From Gemmatimonadaceae bacterium (GTDB taxonomy: Bacteria > Gemmatimonadota > Gemmatimonadetes > Gemmatimonadales > Gemmatimonadaceae): DNA of 64,000 bases. The notes under the pieces are model-generated. The model did no database searches, was not told where the DNA came from, and worked only from the letters and a program-made list of their open reading frames with translations. Location: assembly GCA_019186945.1 (NCBI GenBank), contig JABAQJ010000002.1, positions 399,897-463,896 of the forward strand, written 5' to 3'. The translations under genes were made by a program, and so were the position numbers. Positions 36,422 through 44,124 of the stretch are shown here, one piece after another. Position 1 is the first letter of the stretch, and each line of letters opens with the position of its first letter.

Positions 36422-38059
36422 ATGCTTCGAAAATCGTTAGTTCTCGTGCTCCTCGCTGTCATCGCCAGACCTGCATGCGGTCAGGGAAGCGCGCCAGCCA
36501 TCGATCTGATCACCGCTGCCAAGCTTCGTGCGGACCTGACTTTCCTTGCGGGAGATGGATTCCGTGGCCGTCTGACGAACACGCCAGAGAACGATTTGGC
36601 GATCGAGTGGGTGAAGTCGCGGTTCGAGGCCTTCGGCCTGAAGCCAGGAGGATCCGCGGGTTCGTACTTCATGCCGTACAACCTGATGACGGCTACACTC
36701 GGAGGGACCAACCAGTTGCAGGTATCGATCGGTGGTGGAACCGCGACGTACGCCATCGGAACCGACTTCTACCCGCACCGATTCAGCGCCAGCGGCCAGA
36801 CCACCGCGCCGGTCGTCTTCGCTGGTTTCGGCATTTCGGCATCGGCGTTAGGTCACGACGATCTCGCCGGAGACGTTCGCGGGAAGATCCTCCTCGTGCT
36901 CAATCACGAACCGGGCGAGAACGACGCCGACTCACCGTTCGATGGCCTCGTGACGTCCGAATACGCGAACCAGCTTCGGAAGACCTTGGCCGCCCAGGAT
37001 CGTGGAGCCGCCGGCGTCCTCTTCGTTTCCGACGTGCACAACCATCCGGGGCCGGAGAACCTGGACGCCGCCGCACGCTTTTATTGGCCAGCGACGCCAC
37101 CGCGCATGGAGCGGTACATGCTCGGGCTCTGGGCCGAACGCGTCCGGATCCCGGCAGCAGAGATCTCCGTGGCCCTCGCCGAGTCGATGGTACGCGGAAG
37201 CGGTCAGACCCTGGCACAGCTCGGGCGGACGGCTGAGGGGCGGAGGGTGACATCGGCACCGGTCGCGCTGCCATCGGTGGCGGCCACCATGACGACGTCT
37301 GTGCACCGCCATGTGGTGCGAGACCGCAACGTGCTGGCAGTGCTGGAAGGAAGCGATGCGCGGCTCAAGGAAGAATACGTCGTGATCAGCAGTCACCCCG
37401 ATCACGACGGAGCCGATGGCGCGCAGATCTTCAATGGCGCAGACGACAACGGATCGGGGACGGTAGGTCTCGTGGCCATCGCCGAGGCATTCGCCACGGC
37501 GGCCCGGAACGGCCAGCGTCCGCGCCGATCCATCCTGTTCGCGTCGTTCAACTCGGAGGAACGGGGGCTGTTAGGCGCGTGGGCATTCGCGGAGGATCCG
37601 CTGATCCCGCTGGACAGGATCGTGGCGGTCCTGAACATGGACATGATCGGTCGCAACGAGGAAGTACCCGAGGGTGGCGGGATGCGATTCCGCGGGCTTC
37701 CGGTGCAGACGGCAGAATCGAACGCGAACTCGGTCTCCATCCTGGGATGGAGCCGGAGCGCGTCCTTGACGTCCGTAATCGAAGCGGCGAACGCTTCCTT
37801 TGGCCTGACGCTGAAAAAGTCGTACGACAACAACCTTTCGAATCTGATCAGGCGCAGCGATCACTGGCCCTTCCTGCAGCATGGCGTGCCCGGCGTCTGG
37901 TTCCACACCGGTCTGCATCCGGACTACCACCTGGCCGGCGACCGTCCCGAGAAGATCAACTACGCGAAGATGGAGAAGATTGCGCGACTCGTGCATCAGG
38001 CCGGCTGGGATCTGGCGAATGCCGCCACGCGGCCGCGATTGAACGGCGGCACGCAGTAG
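36422..38059 (+). CDS. Exported M28 metallopeptidase with PA-like insert
   Basis: 545 residues from ATG 36422 (GAGAGAG upstream) with signal peptide MLRKSLVLVLLAVIARPACG. The peptidase core has the cocatalytic zinc ligands His325 and Asp327 (SSHPDHDG), Asp341 (GADDNGSG), Glu379-Glu380 as base and ligand (NSEERGLLGA), Asp407 (VLNMDMIG), and a late His in FHTGLHPDYHL. A protease-associated (PA) domain is inserted between about 125 and 260. M28 enzymes act as aminopeptidases on peptides. All key residues are intact, unlike the second M28 gene at 46.6 kb. Confidence 0.93.
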   Translation: MLRKSLVLVLLAVIARPACGQGSAPAIDLITAAKLRADLTFLAGDGFRGRLTNTPENDLAIEWVKSRFEAFGLKPGGSAGSYFMPYNLMTATLGGTNQLQVSIGGGTATYAIGTDFYPHRFSASGQTTAPVVFAGFGISASALGHDDLAGDVRGKILLVLNHEPGENDADSPFDGLVTSEYANQLRKTLAAQDRGAAGVLFVSDVHNHPGPENLDAAARFYWPATPPRMERYMLGLWAERVRIPAAEISVALAESMVRGSGQTLAQLGRTAEGRRVTSAPVALPSVAATMTTSVHRHVVRDRNVLAVLEGSDARLKEEYVVISSHPDHDGADGAQIFNGADDNGSGTVGLVAIAEAFATAARNGQRPRRSILFASFNSEERGLLGAWAFAEDPLIPLDRIVAVLNMDMIGRNEEVPEGGGMRFRGLPVQTAESNANSVSILGWSRSASLTSVIEAANASFGLTLKKSYDNNLSNLIRRSDHWPFLQHGVPGVWFHTGLHPDYHLAGDRPEKINYAKMEKIARLVHQAGWDLANAATRPRLNGGTQ

Positions 38060-38304
38060 GCCCGGTGAGGGGTCGCCAGCTTCATCGGGTTGGGCGGCCG
38101 GGCCGGCCCGGCTGGCTGGCACCGGGCAGCGCGAGCTGCAACGGCGACGGACGCGAAGCGTCGGCCGTGTCTCGCGGGCGCTCGCGCTCGGCGGTGGCAT
38201 TCGCCATACTGTCGTTGTCGCGAGCCTCAACACTATTTGGCACCCGCGCGTAGAACCGGTACTTCCGCCGTTTTTCCCACTTCCCTCCCACCACACCTCG
38301 ACGT

Positions 38305-38559
38305 ATGCCAGCACGCCGCCCTGCCAAGAAGGCTCGTACGCAATTCTCGAGCACCCGCCAGCCCCGGAAGTACGGAGGCGCCGCTCACCGCAGAGGAAGC
38401 GACAACTTCGCGTCGAAGCTGACGGAGAAGGACGTCGTCAAGGCCCGCCAGGCGCACAAGAAGGGGGCAAGCGTCACGGACCTCGCTGCGAAGTACAAGG
38501 TCAACAAGTCGACGATGTCTCTCGCACTTCGTCGCAAGACGTTCAAGCACGTCAAGTAG
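38305..38559 (+). CDS. Small very basic helix-turn-helix DNA-binding protein
   Basis: 84 residues, with a Lys/Arg/Gly-rich N-terminal half (ARRPAKKARTQF, RQPRKYGGAAHRRG) and a C-terminal helix-turn-helix of resolvase/Hin type: VVKARQAHKKGASVTDLAAKYKVNKSTMSLALRRK. No acidic residues to speak of in the first 35, predicted pI very high. No recombinase catalytic domain. A basic disordered arm plus HTH suggests a nucleoid-associated or regulatory protein. No family name recognised. The preceding 245 bases have no gene; a 16-base palindrome is at 38097-38112. Confidence 0.7.
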   Translation: MPARRPAKKARTQFSSTRQPRKYGGAAHRRGSDNFASKLTEKDVVKARQAHKKGASVTDLAAKYKVNKSTMSLALRRKTFKHVK

Positions 38560-38707
38560 TCGGCGCGCTACGGGCGTTCCGGTCACCGGGCGTCCGAGGC
38601 CGGCAGATGCGACGGCAGAGGGAGCGGGTGGGCAGTGCCGGTCGTATCGGCCCGGCCCCGGGCGCTCCCGCTGACCGTCGCATCCTTGCATCTTGTCCCG
38701 ACGGACA

Positions 38708-39295
38708 ATGACCTACACGACCCTCGGGCGCGACACGGCTTGCAGCCGCTGGCGAATCGCACACACGGCTTCCCTGGCGCTCGCCGTCGCCATGACGTAC
38801 ACCAACCCTCTCCAGGCGCAGCTGCGGGCAACCGTGATCCTGCCCGGGTTTCGATCCCCGGTCAACATGGATACGCTCGGTCGAGCAACACCCGTGGCAG
38901 CACCGGCTGGTGCGGTATTCGCCGCGCTTGTGCGAGCCTTCGACCGACTGAGGCTGGAACCGGACGTCCGCGATTCGGCATCGCTCGCGGTCGGCAGGCT
39001 CAAGTTGCAGGCGCTTCACAGTTTCATGGGGGCGCCGCTCTCGCGCTCCGTCGATTGTGGCACCGGCACAGGGCTTCGCGGTTCGCGTGCCGATTTCGAT
39101 CGCGTGCATCTGGCGATTCTCGCCACGGTCAGAGCGGTCTCCGATGGCGCATCGGAATTGAAACTCGCGGTAGGCGCCGGATCCCAGGCGCTGGGAGGTA
39201 CCCTCAATGACCAGATCTCCTGCGTCAGCACCGGTCGCATCGAGGAGCGATTGCAGAAACTGGTGGACGATGACTTGGCAAGAAGACGTCCGTGA
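38708..39295 (+). CDS. Exported protein of unknown function
   Basis: 195 residues. A signal sequence (SLALAVAMTYTNPLQAQ) precedes a mixed helix/strand domain: AGAVFAALVRAFDRLRLEPD, VGRLKLQALHSFMGAPLSRSVDCGTGTGLRGSRADFDRVHLAILATV, a conserved-looking cysteine pair (VDCGTG and ISCVSTG) that could form a disulfide, and a C-terminal helix. Start ATG 38708; a TTG at 38693 would add five residues. No named family. It lies between the small basic protein and the membrane protein, all plus strand but with gaps of about 100-150 bases, so operon membership is unclear. Confidence 0.6.
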   Translation: MTYTTLGRDTACSRWRIAHTASLALAVAMTYTNPLQAQLRATVILPGFRSPVNMDTLGRATPVAAPAGAVFAALVRAFDRLRLEPDVRDSASLAVGRLKLQALHSFMGAPLSRSVDCGTGTGLRGSRADFDRVHLAILATVRAVSDGASELKLAVGAGSQALGGTLNDQISCVSTGRIEERLQKLVDDDLARRRP

Positions 39296-39390
39296 GAGCC
39301 AGCGGCAATGCCACCGTGGACCGCGTCAGGGCGGACGCGGCAAGGCGACTGACCGCCTCAAGGGCACTCCTGCTACGTTAGGCGGCCGGC

Positions 39391-39963
39391 GTGACTGACG
39401 TTTCGCGATCGGCTGGCTCTGCAGCGACGGTACACCGGCGATGGCGTCGTGGCTTGGCCGCAATCCTGCTCGTCGTGGCGGCATCGGCGTGGCAGCGCTC
39501 GTCAACCTCGCCCTGGGGTGAGGCAACGACGGCAGCGGGAGATCGAATCGAAGTGAGCCCCATTGGCCTCTCCGGCACCGATGCAGCAGGCGGCGTGCAC
39601 AGCTGCCGCTGGTGGCCGGTCGACGGCGATGAAGACCTCTGTCGTGCATCCACCAGCGATGCGGCAATGTCCCGTCTGAGGCTTGCGTATCCGTTGCTCC
39701 AGATCGGCTTCTGGTTGGGGATGATAGCGCTCTTTCTGGTGGTGCTGCGTGCGCCCCGACGCCCGATCCTGCGTGTTGCAGCTACGTCGACGGCCACGGC
39801 GTGCGTCGCAGCCGGCATGTATTTGGCGATGCGCGTGACGCCGGCGGCGCTCGACGTCCTGACAGGCGTTTCCATCAGCTTTCAGATGAGCGGTGCGCTC
39901 CTGGCTTGGGCCGGCCTGGGCGCCGCGCTCGTGAGCCTGCTGCTGCAGACGGCCGGCGACTGA
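39391..39963 (+). CDS. Membrane protein of unknown function
   Basis: About 190 residues from a GTG at 39391. An N-terminal membrane segment (LAAILLVVAASAW) is followed by a ~75-residue external part with two cysteines (HSCRWWPVDGDEDLCRAS), then three hydrophobic helices (LLQIGFWLGMIALFLVVL, ATACVAAGMYLAM, ALLAWAGLGAALVSLLL). Not recognised. It ends 112 bases before the second BNR-propeller gene. Confidence 0.55.
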   Translation: MTDVSRSAGSAATVHRRWRRGLAAILLVVAASAWQRSSTSPWGEATTAAGDRIEVSPIGLSGTDAAGGVHSCRWWPVDGDEDLCRASTSDAAMSRLRLAYPLLQIGFWLGMIALFLVVLRAPRRPILRVAATSTATACVAAGMYLAMRVTPAALDVLTGVSISFQMSGALLAWAGLGAALVSLLLQTAGD

Positions 39964-40075
39964 CTGCGTGGCGAATAGTGTGCGCCACAGGCAGATTCTG
40001 CTTCGCCCCGCCCATCATGACCGTGCCCGTGCGCGACCGCGCGCGGTGTAATCCTCGTTCTGTCCTGGATTGACG

Positions 40076-43000
40076 ATGCTCTCGATGATTCGATTGGTGG
40101 CGTTCTGGAGCGCCATACTGGTGGCGTTCAGTCCTCTCTCCGCACAGCAGTTCGATCGAGGCCTGTTTCGGGAGCTGCGTTGGCGAGGTATCGGCCCGCA
40201 CCGTGCCGGCCGAATCAAGGCCGGGGTCGGCGTGCCACAGCAGCCTAACGTTTTCTATTTCGGAGCCGTCAACGGAGGCGTGTGGAAGTCGACGGACTAC
40301 GGGCGGACCTGGATGCCGGTTTTCGATGCCGCCGGAACGGGGTCGATCGGCGCCATTGCGGTCGCTCCATCCGACCCGAACGTCATCTACGTTGGAAGCG
40401 GCGAAGGACTGCAGCGCCCAGACCTGTCGACGGGCGACGGGATCTACAAGAGCACGGATGCCGGTCGAACCTGGACTCACCTCGGCCTGCGCGATGGACA
40501 GCAGATACCGCAGATCGTCGTCGATCCGCGAAACCCGGATCGGCTGTTCGTGGCGGTCCTCGGCCATCCGTACGGTCCTAACGCGGAACGCGGTGTTTTT
40601 CGCAGCACGGACGGCGGCCGAACCTTCGAAAAGGTGCTCTACCGAGACGAGAACACGGGCGCGATCGACGTCATCTTCGCTCCCAACGACCCGAACACGC
40701 TTTATGCCGCGTTGTGGGAATCACGGCAGGGTCCCTGGGAAAACGGGCAATGGCAGGGACCGAATTCCGGCCTCTTCAAGTCGACCGACGGCGGCACCAC
40801 ATGGCGTCCGATCATGAGCGGACTCCCCACGTACGAGCAGGGTCTGGGGCGCATCGGTATCGCAGTCGCTCAGAGCGATCCGAACCGGTTGTACCTCTCG
40901 GTCGACGAGATACGCAGCAACGCGATCTATCGCAGCGACGATGCCGGTGAGAGCTGGCGGAAATCCACCGATGACCCGAGGATAAATACCCGCGCCTCGG
41001 ATTTCGCCGAAGTTCGCGTCGACCCGAAGAATGCGGACATCGTCTACTCCGCAAGCATCGCGCTCTGGAAATCGACGGACGGCGGCAGGACGTTCCACAT
41101 GATTCGCGGAGCACCGGGAGGCGACGACTATCATCGGATCTGGATCAACCCCGACAACCCGGACGTGCTCCTCGTCGTGAGCGACCAGGGAGCGATCGTG
41201 ACGGTGAACGGAGGAAGCACCTGGTCGTCATGGTACAACCAATCGACAGCGCAGTTCTACCATGTGAGCACGGACAACGCGTGGCCGTATCGTGTGTGTG
41301 GCGGACAGCAGGAGAGCGGGTCGGCGTGTGTGGACAGCCGCGGCAACGACGGCCAGCTGACGTTCCGCGAGTGGCGTCCGGTGGGCGTGGAGGAATACGG
41401 CTACGTCGCGCCCGATCCGCTCAACCCGGACATCGTATACGGCGGCAAGGTCACGAGGTTCGATCGGCGCACGGGACAGACGCAGAACGTCGCCCCGAAG
41501 GCGTTTCGAGACGCCAACTACCGTGCGCTGCGCACCGCCCCCGTGCTGTTCGCACCGACCAACCCGAGAAAGCTGTACTACGCAGGGAACACGCTCTGGC
41601 AAACGACTGACGGCGGGAACAATTGGCAGGAGATTTCGCCTGACCTTTCTAGACGCGACTCGATAGTCCCGCCAAACGTGGGGAAGTACAGCGATACGCC
41701 GTCGGCGCGAGCCAGGCATCCTGGCGTGATATATACGGTCGCGCCATCGTACCTGAAGGAAAACATCGTCTGGGCAGGAACCGACGACGGCCTCATTCAC
41801 GTGACATGGAACGGCGGGCGAACCTGGAACAACGTCACGCCACCGGCGCTGAAACCATGGGCCAAGGTCTCGTTGATGGACGCCTCGCACTTCGATACGC
41901 TGACCGCATACGCCGCGATCAACACGTTGCGGCTGGATGACCTTCGACCGCACATCTACCGCACGCGCGACGGTGGCAAGACCTGGAAAGAGATCGTGTC
42001 CGGGATCGACAGCGGCGCGACGATCAATGCCGTGCGCGAGGATCCCAAGCGGCGCGGCCTGCTTTTCGCCGGTTCGGAGACTCAGGTCTGGGTATCGTTC
42101 GACGACGGCGAGCAGTGGCAGTCGCTCCGCATCGACATGCCGGCGACCTCCGTGCGGGATCTCGTCATCAAGGACGATGACCTGGTGGCCGGCACGCATG
42201 GGCGTGGCTTCTGGATCCTCGATGACATCACGCCGCTGCGCCAGATATCGCCTGAACTGGTGAACAGACCCGCCCATCTGTTCGCCCCGCAGTTGGCGAC
42301 GCGGGTGCGGTTCAGCATGTACACGGATACGCCGCTTCCACCCGACGAGCCCCGCTCGCCGAACCCGCCGGATGGCGCAATTCTGCACTATTACCTGCGG
42401 AACCCGGCCAGCACGCTCACGCTCCAGATCCTCGATGCCTCTGGGAGAGTGGTGCGAACGTACAACAAGGGATTGAACCCTGATCCCGATCCGCGCGATG
42501 CCGGCAACTGGGCGGACTACTGGATTCGTCCTTCACCTGTGCTCAGCCCGGAACCCGGCTTGCATCGCTTCGTCTGGGACATGCACCACGAGCGGCCGAA
42601 CGTGACATCGTTCTCGTTCCCGATCAGCGCCATTCCCGGTCAGACGGTCCCGGAGCCGCTGGGGCCGTGGGCGGCGCCGGGCGTCTATACGGTGAGGCTG
42701 ACGGTGGATGGCATCATGTATTCGCAGCGGCTCGCGATTCGTATGGACCCGCGCGTGAAAACATCTGCCATCGACCTGGCTGCCAACCATGCACTGTCCA
42801 TGCGACTGTACGATGGGATCAACCGTGCTGGCGACGTCCTTGCTCGACTGCGACCTCTCCTGGATGCTGCGCGGCGCGCCGGCGATCAGCAGCGCACGCG
42901 CGAACTCGGCGAACTGATCGGAACCGGCGGCGGGTTCGGGGGAGGCGGCGGACCGCCCAGCTTGTCGCGAGTCAGTTCGAACCTGACGCAACTCCTGGGC

Positions 43001-43108
43001 GCACTCGAGGAAGCGGATCGCGCCCCCACCGCGGCAACACGAACCGCCGCGGCCCAGACGCTGAGGGCGCTGGATTCTCTCCTCGCCAGGGCGAACGCGA
43101 TCCGATGA
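40076..43108 (+). CDS. Large exported BNR-repeat (VPS10/sortilin-like) beta-propeller protein, second copy
   Basis: 1010 residues from ATG 40076, with signal peptide (MIRLVAFWSAILVAFSPLSAQQ). Paralogue of the 13.8-17.0 kb protein: both share GGVWKSTD, SDPNVIYVGSG, GIYKSTDAGRTWTHLGL and GVFRSTDGGRTFEKVLY, and both end with a FlgD-like part and a helical tail. Asp boxes are spread over ~40-740. A Gly-rich linker (GTGGGFGGGGGPPS) precedes the last helix. Commonly annotated as glycosyl hydrolase, with no known catalytic residues. It is followed convergently by the sugar isomerase-like gene. Confidence 0.85.
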   Translation: MLSMIRLVAFWSAILVAFSPLSAQQFDRGLFRELRWRGIGPHRAGRIKAGVGVPQQPNVFYFGAVNGGVWKSTDYGRTWMPVFDAAGTGSIGAIAVAPSDPNVIYVGSGEGLQRPDLSTGDGIYKSTDAGRTWTHLGLRDGQQIPQIVVDPRNPDRLFVAVLGHPYGPNAERGVFRSTDGGRTFEKVLYRDENTGAIDVIFAPNDPNTLYAALWESRQGPWENGQWQGPNSGLFKSTDGGTTWRPIMSGLPTYEQGLGRIGIAVAQSDPNRLYLSVDEIRSNAIYRSDDAGESWRKSTDDPRINTRASDFAEVRVDPKNADIVYSASIALWKSTDGGRTFHMIRGAPGGDDYHRIWINPDNPDVLLVVSDQGAIVTVNGGSTWSSWYNQSTAQFYHVSTDNAWPYRVCGGQQESGSACVDSRGNDGQLTFREWRPVGVEEYGYVAPDPLNPDIVYGGKVTRFDRRTGQTQNVAPKAFRDANYRALRTAPVLFAPTNPRKLYYAGNTLWQTTDGGNNWQEISPDLSRRDSIVPPNVGKYSDTPSARARHPGVIYTVAPSYLKENIVWAGTDDGLIHVTWNGGRTWNNVTPPALKPWAKVSLMDASHFDTLTAYAAINTLRLDDLRPHIYRTRDGGKTWKEIVSGIDSGATINAVREDPKRRGLLFAGSETQVWVSFDDGEQWQSLRIDMPATSVRDLVIKDDDLVAGTHGRGFWILDDITPLRQISPELVNRPAHLFAPQLATRVRFSMYTDTPLPPDEPRSPNPPDGAILHYYLRNPASTLTLQILDASGRVVRTYNKGLNPDPDPRDAGNWADYWIRPSPVLSPEPGLHRFVWDMHHERPNVTSFSFPISAIPGQTVPEPLGPWAAPGVYTVRLTVDGIMYSQRLAIRMDPRVKTSAIDLAANHALSMRLYDGINRAGDVLARLRPLLDAARRAGDQQRTRELGELIGTGGGFGGGGGPPSLSRVSSNLTQLLGALEEADRAPTAATRTAAAQTLRALDSLLARANAIR

Positions 43109-43266
43109 ACGAGCGCGGTTGACAGTCGAGAGACGGACGCGCGTCGGAACTGGCAAATCGACTCCGTGCACCGGCGTTGCGCTCCGTCAGCGCCGATGTC
43201 GCCTGTCGTAAGGCGCAACACCGACGGGACGGAGCCGGCACACTGGTGCTGGGCTCTCGATGCGCT

Positions 43267-44124
43267 TCAGAACTCCAGGTTCCGCAGATAGGCGAAGTCT
43301 TCGGCGGCGCTGGCCAGGGGATCGGTCGCCCCTTCCTGCTCCACGAAGCAGGGCTTGGCGTCGAGATCGGAAACACCGGCGAGGAATCGAGCGATCGGCA
43401 GCCGCCCCATGCCCAGCCCCGTGTCCCTCGATCCGTCAGCAACCACGTCCTTGATATGGAAGCTCCAGAAGCGATCCGGATAGCGCTCCAGATATCGGAT
43501 GGGATCGCCGCCGCCCATCGCCATGTTTCCGATGTCCAGTTGCAGGCGCACCACATCGGGTGCAGTGCGCTCGATGAAGACATCGAGCGGAGTCCCTCCA
43601 TCGACCTGTCGTACATGCTCCGGCTCGTTATGGAAGGCGAGCCAGATCCCGGCTTCCCGGGCGCGTGCACCGGCGGCGTTGAACCGATCCGCCCACTCTC
43701 TCCAGTCGTCCAGCGTACCGGCCGTCTCCCCCGGAAGACTCGGGACGATCAAATAGCTGTGGCCGAGCGTGCGGGCAATGTCGAGCGACCGTTCCCAGCC
43801 AACCAGAATCGTGGCGGCTGACATGTGCGCCGATGGCGCGGACAGCCCGGTGTTGTCCAGCGCCGCGCGCACCTGGGCCACCGTGCGTCCGAAGTTGCCG
43901 AACGACCACAGGAGTTCGACGTCCCGATAGCCGATCCCGGCCACCGCCGCCATGGTCCGCTCGGGGTCGCGTTGCATCTCCGCACGAACGGAATAGAGTT
44001 GGAGTCCGATGCGTTTGAGCCGCCGAGCTGTTGCGGGAATCGGGTCTACCGGCGAGCGGGCGCTGACACCGGCGGTGAGGGCCAAGGTCGCGGTCCGTCG
44101 CAGGAACTCTCGACGATCGATCAC
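43267..44124 (-). CDS. Tat-exported sugar phosphate isomerase/epimerase-like TIM barrel
   Basis: 285 residues. The start MIDRREFLRRTATLALTAG carries a twin-arginine motif (RREFLRR at 4-10), so the folded, metal-loaded protein is exported. The AP-endonuclease-2 type TIM barrel shows GLQLYSVRAEM, GYRDVELLW, the metal residues in LAFHNEPEH, RLQLDIGNMA, FWSFHIKDV and CFVEQEG. Such proteins include xylose isomerase-like and 3-dehydroshikimate or inosose enzymes. The ATG overlaps the stop of the GH172-HEAT gene (ATGA, 44121-44124), so the two are coupled and probably work on the same glycan. Confidence 0.9.
   Translation of the reverse strand: MIDRREFLRRTATLALTAGVSARSPVDPIPATARRLKRIGLQLYSVRAEMQRDPERTMAAVAGIGYRDVELLWSFGNFGRTVAQVRAALDNTGLSAPSAHMSAATILVGWERSLDIARTLGHSYLIVPSLPGETAGTLDDWREWADRFNAAGARAREAGIWLAFHNEPEHVRQVDGGTPLDVFIERTAPDVVRLQLDIGNMAMGGGDPIRYLERYPDRFWSFHIKDVVADGSRDTGLGMGRLPIARFLAGVSDLDAKPCFVEQEGATDPLASAAEDFAYLRNLEF

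Noticed and set aside
38097-38112. Perfect 16-base palindrome GCCGGGCCGGCCCGGC downstream of the M28 gene
   Set aside because: No loop of usual size and no T-tract, and only G and C; not called as a terminator.
41228-42388. 386-codon minus-strand open frame
   Set aside because: Antisense to the second BNR-propeller gene; no recognisable domain.
43176-43235. Two inverted repeats (GTTGCGC/GCGCAAC and GCTCCGTC/GACGGAGC) between convergent genes
   Set aside because: They are mutually exclusive, have loops of 30-40 bases and no T-tract, so I do not call a terminator.
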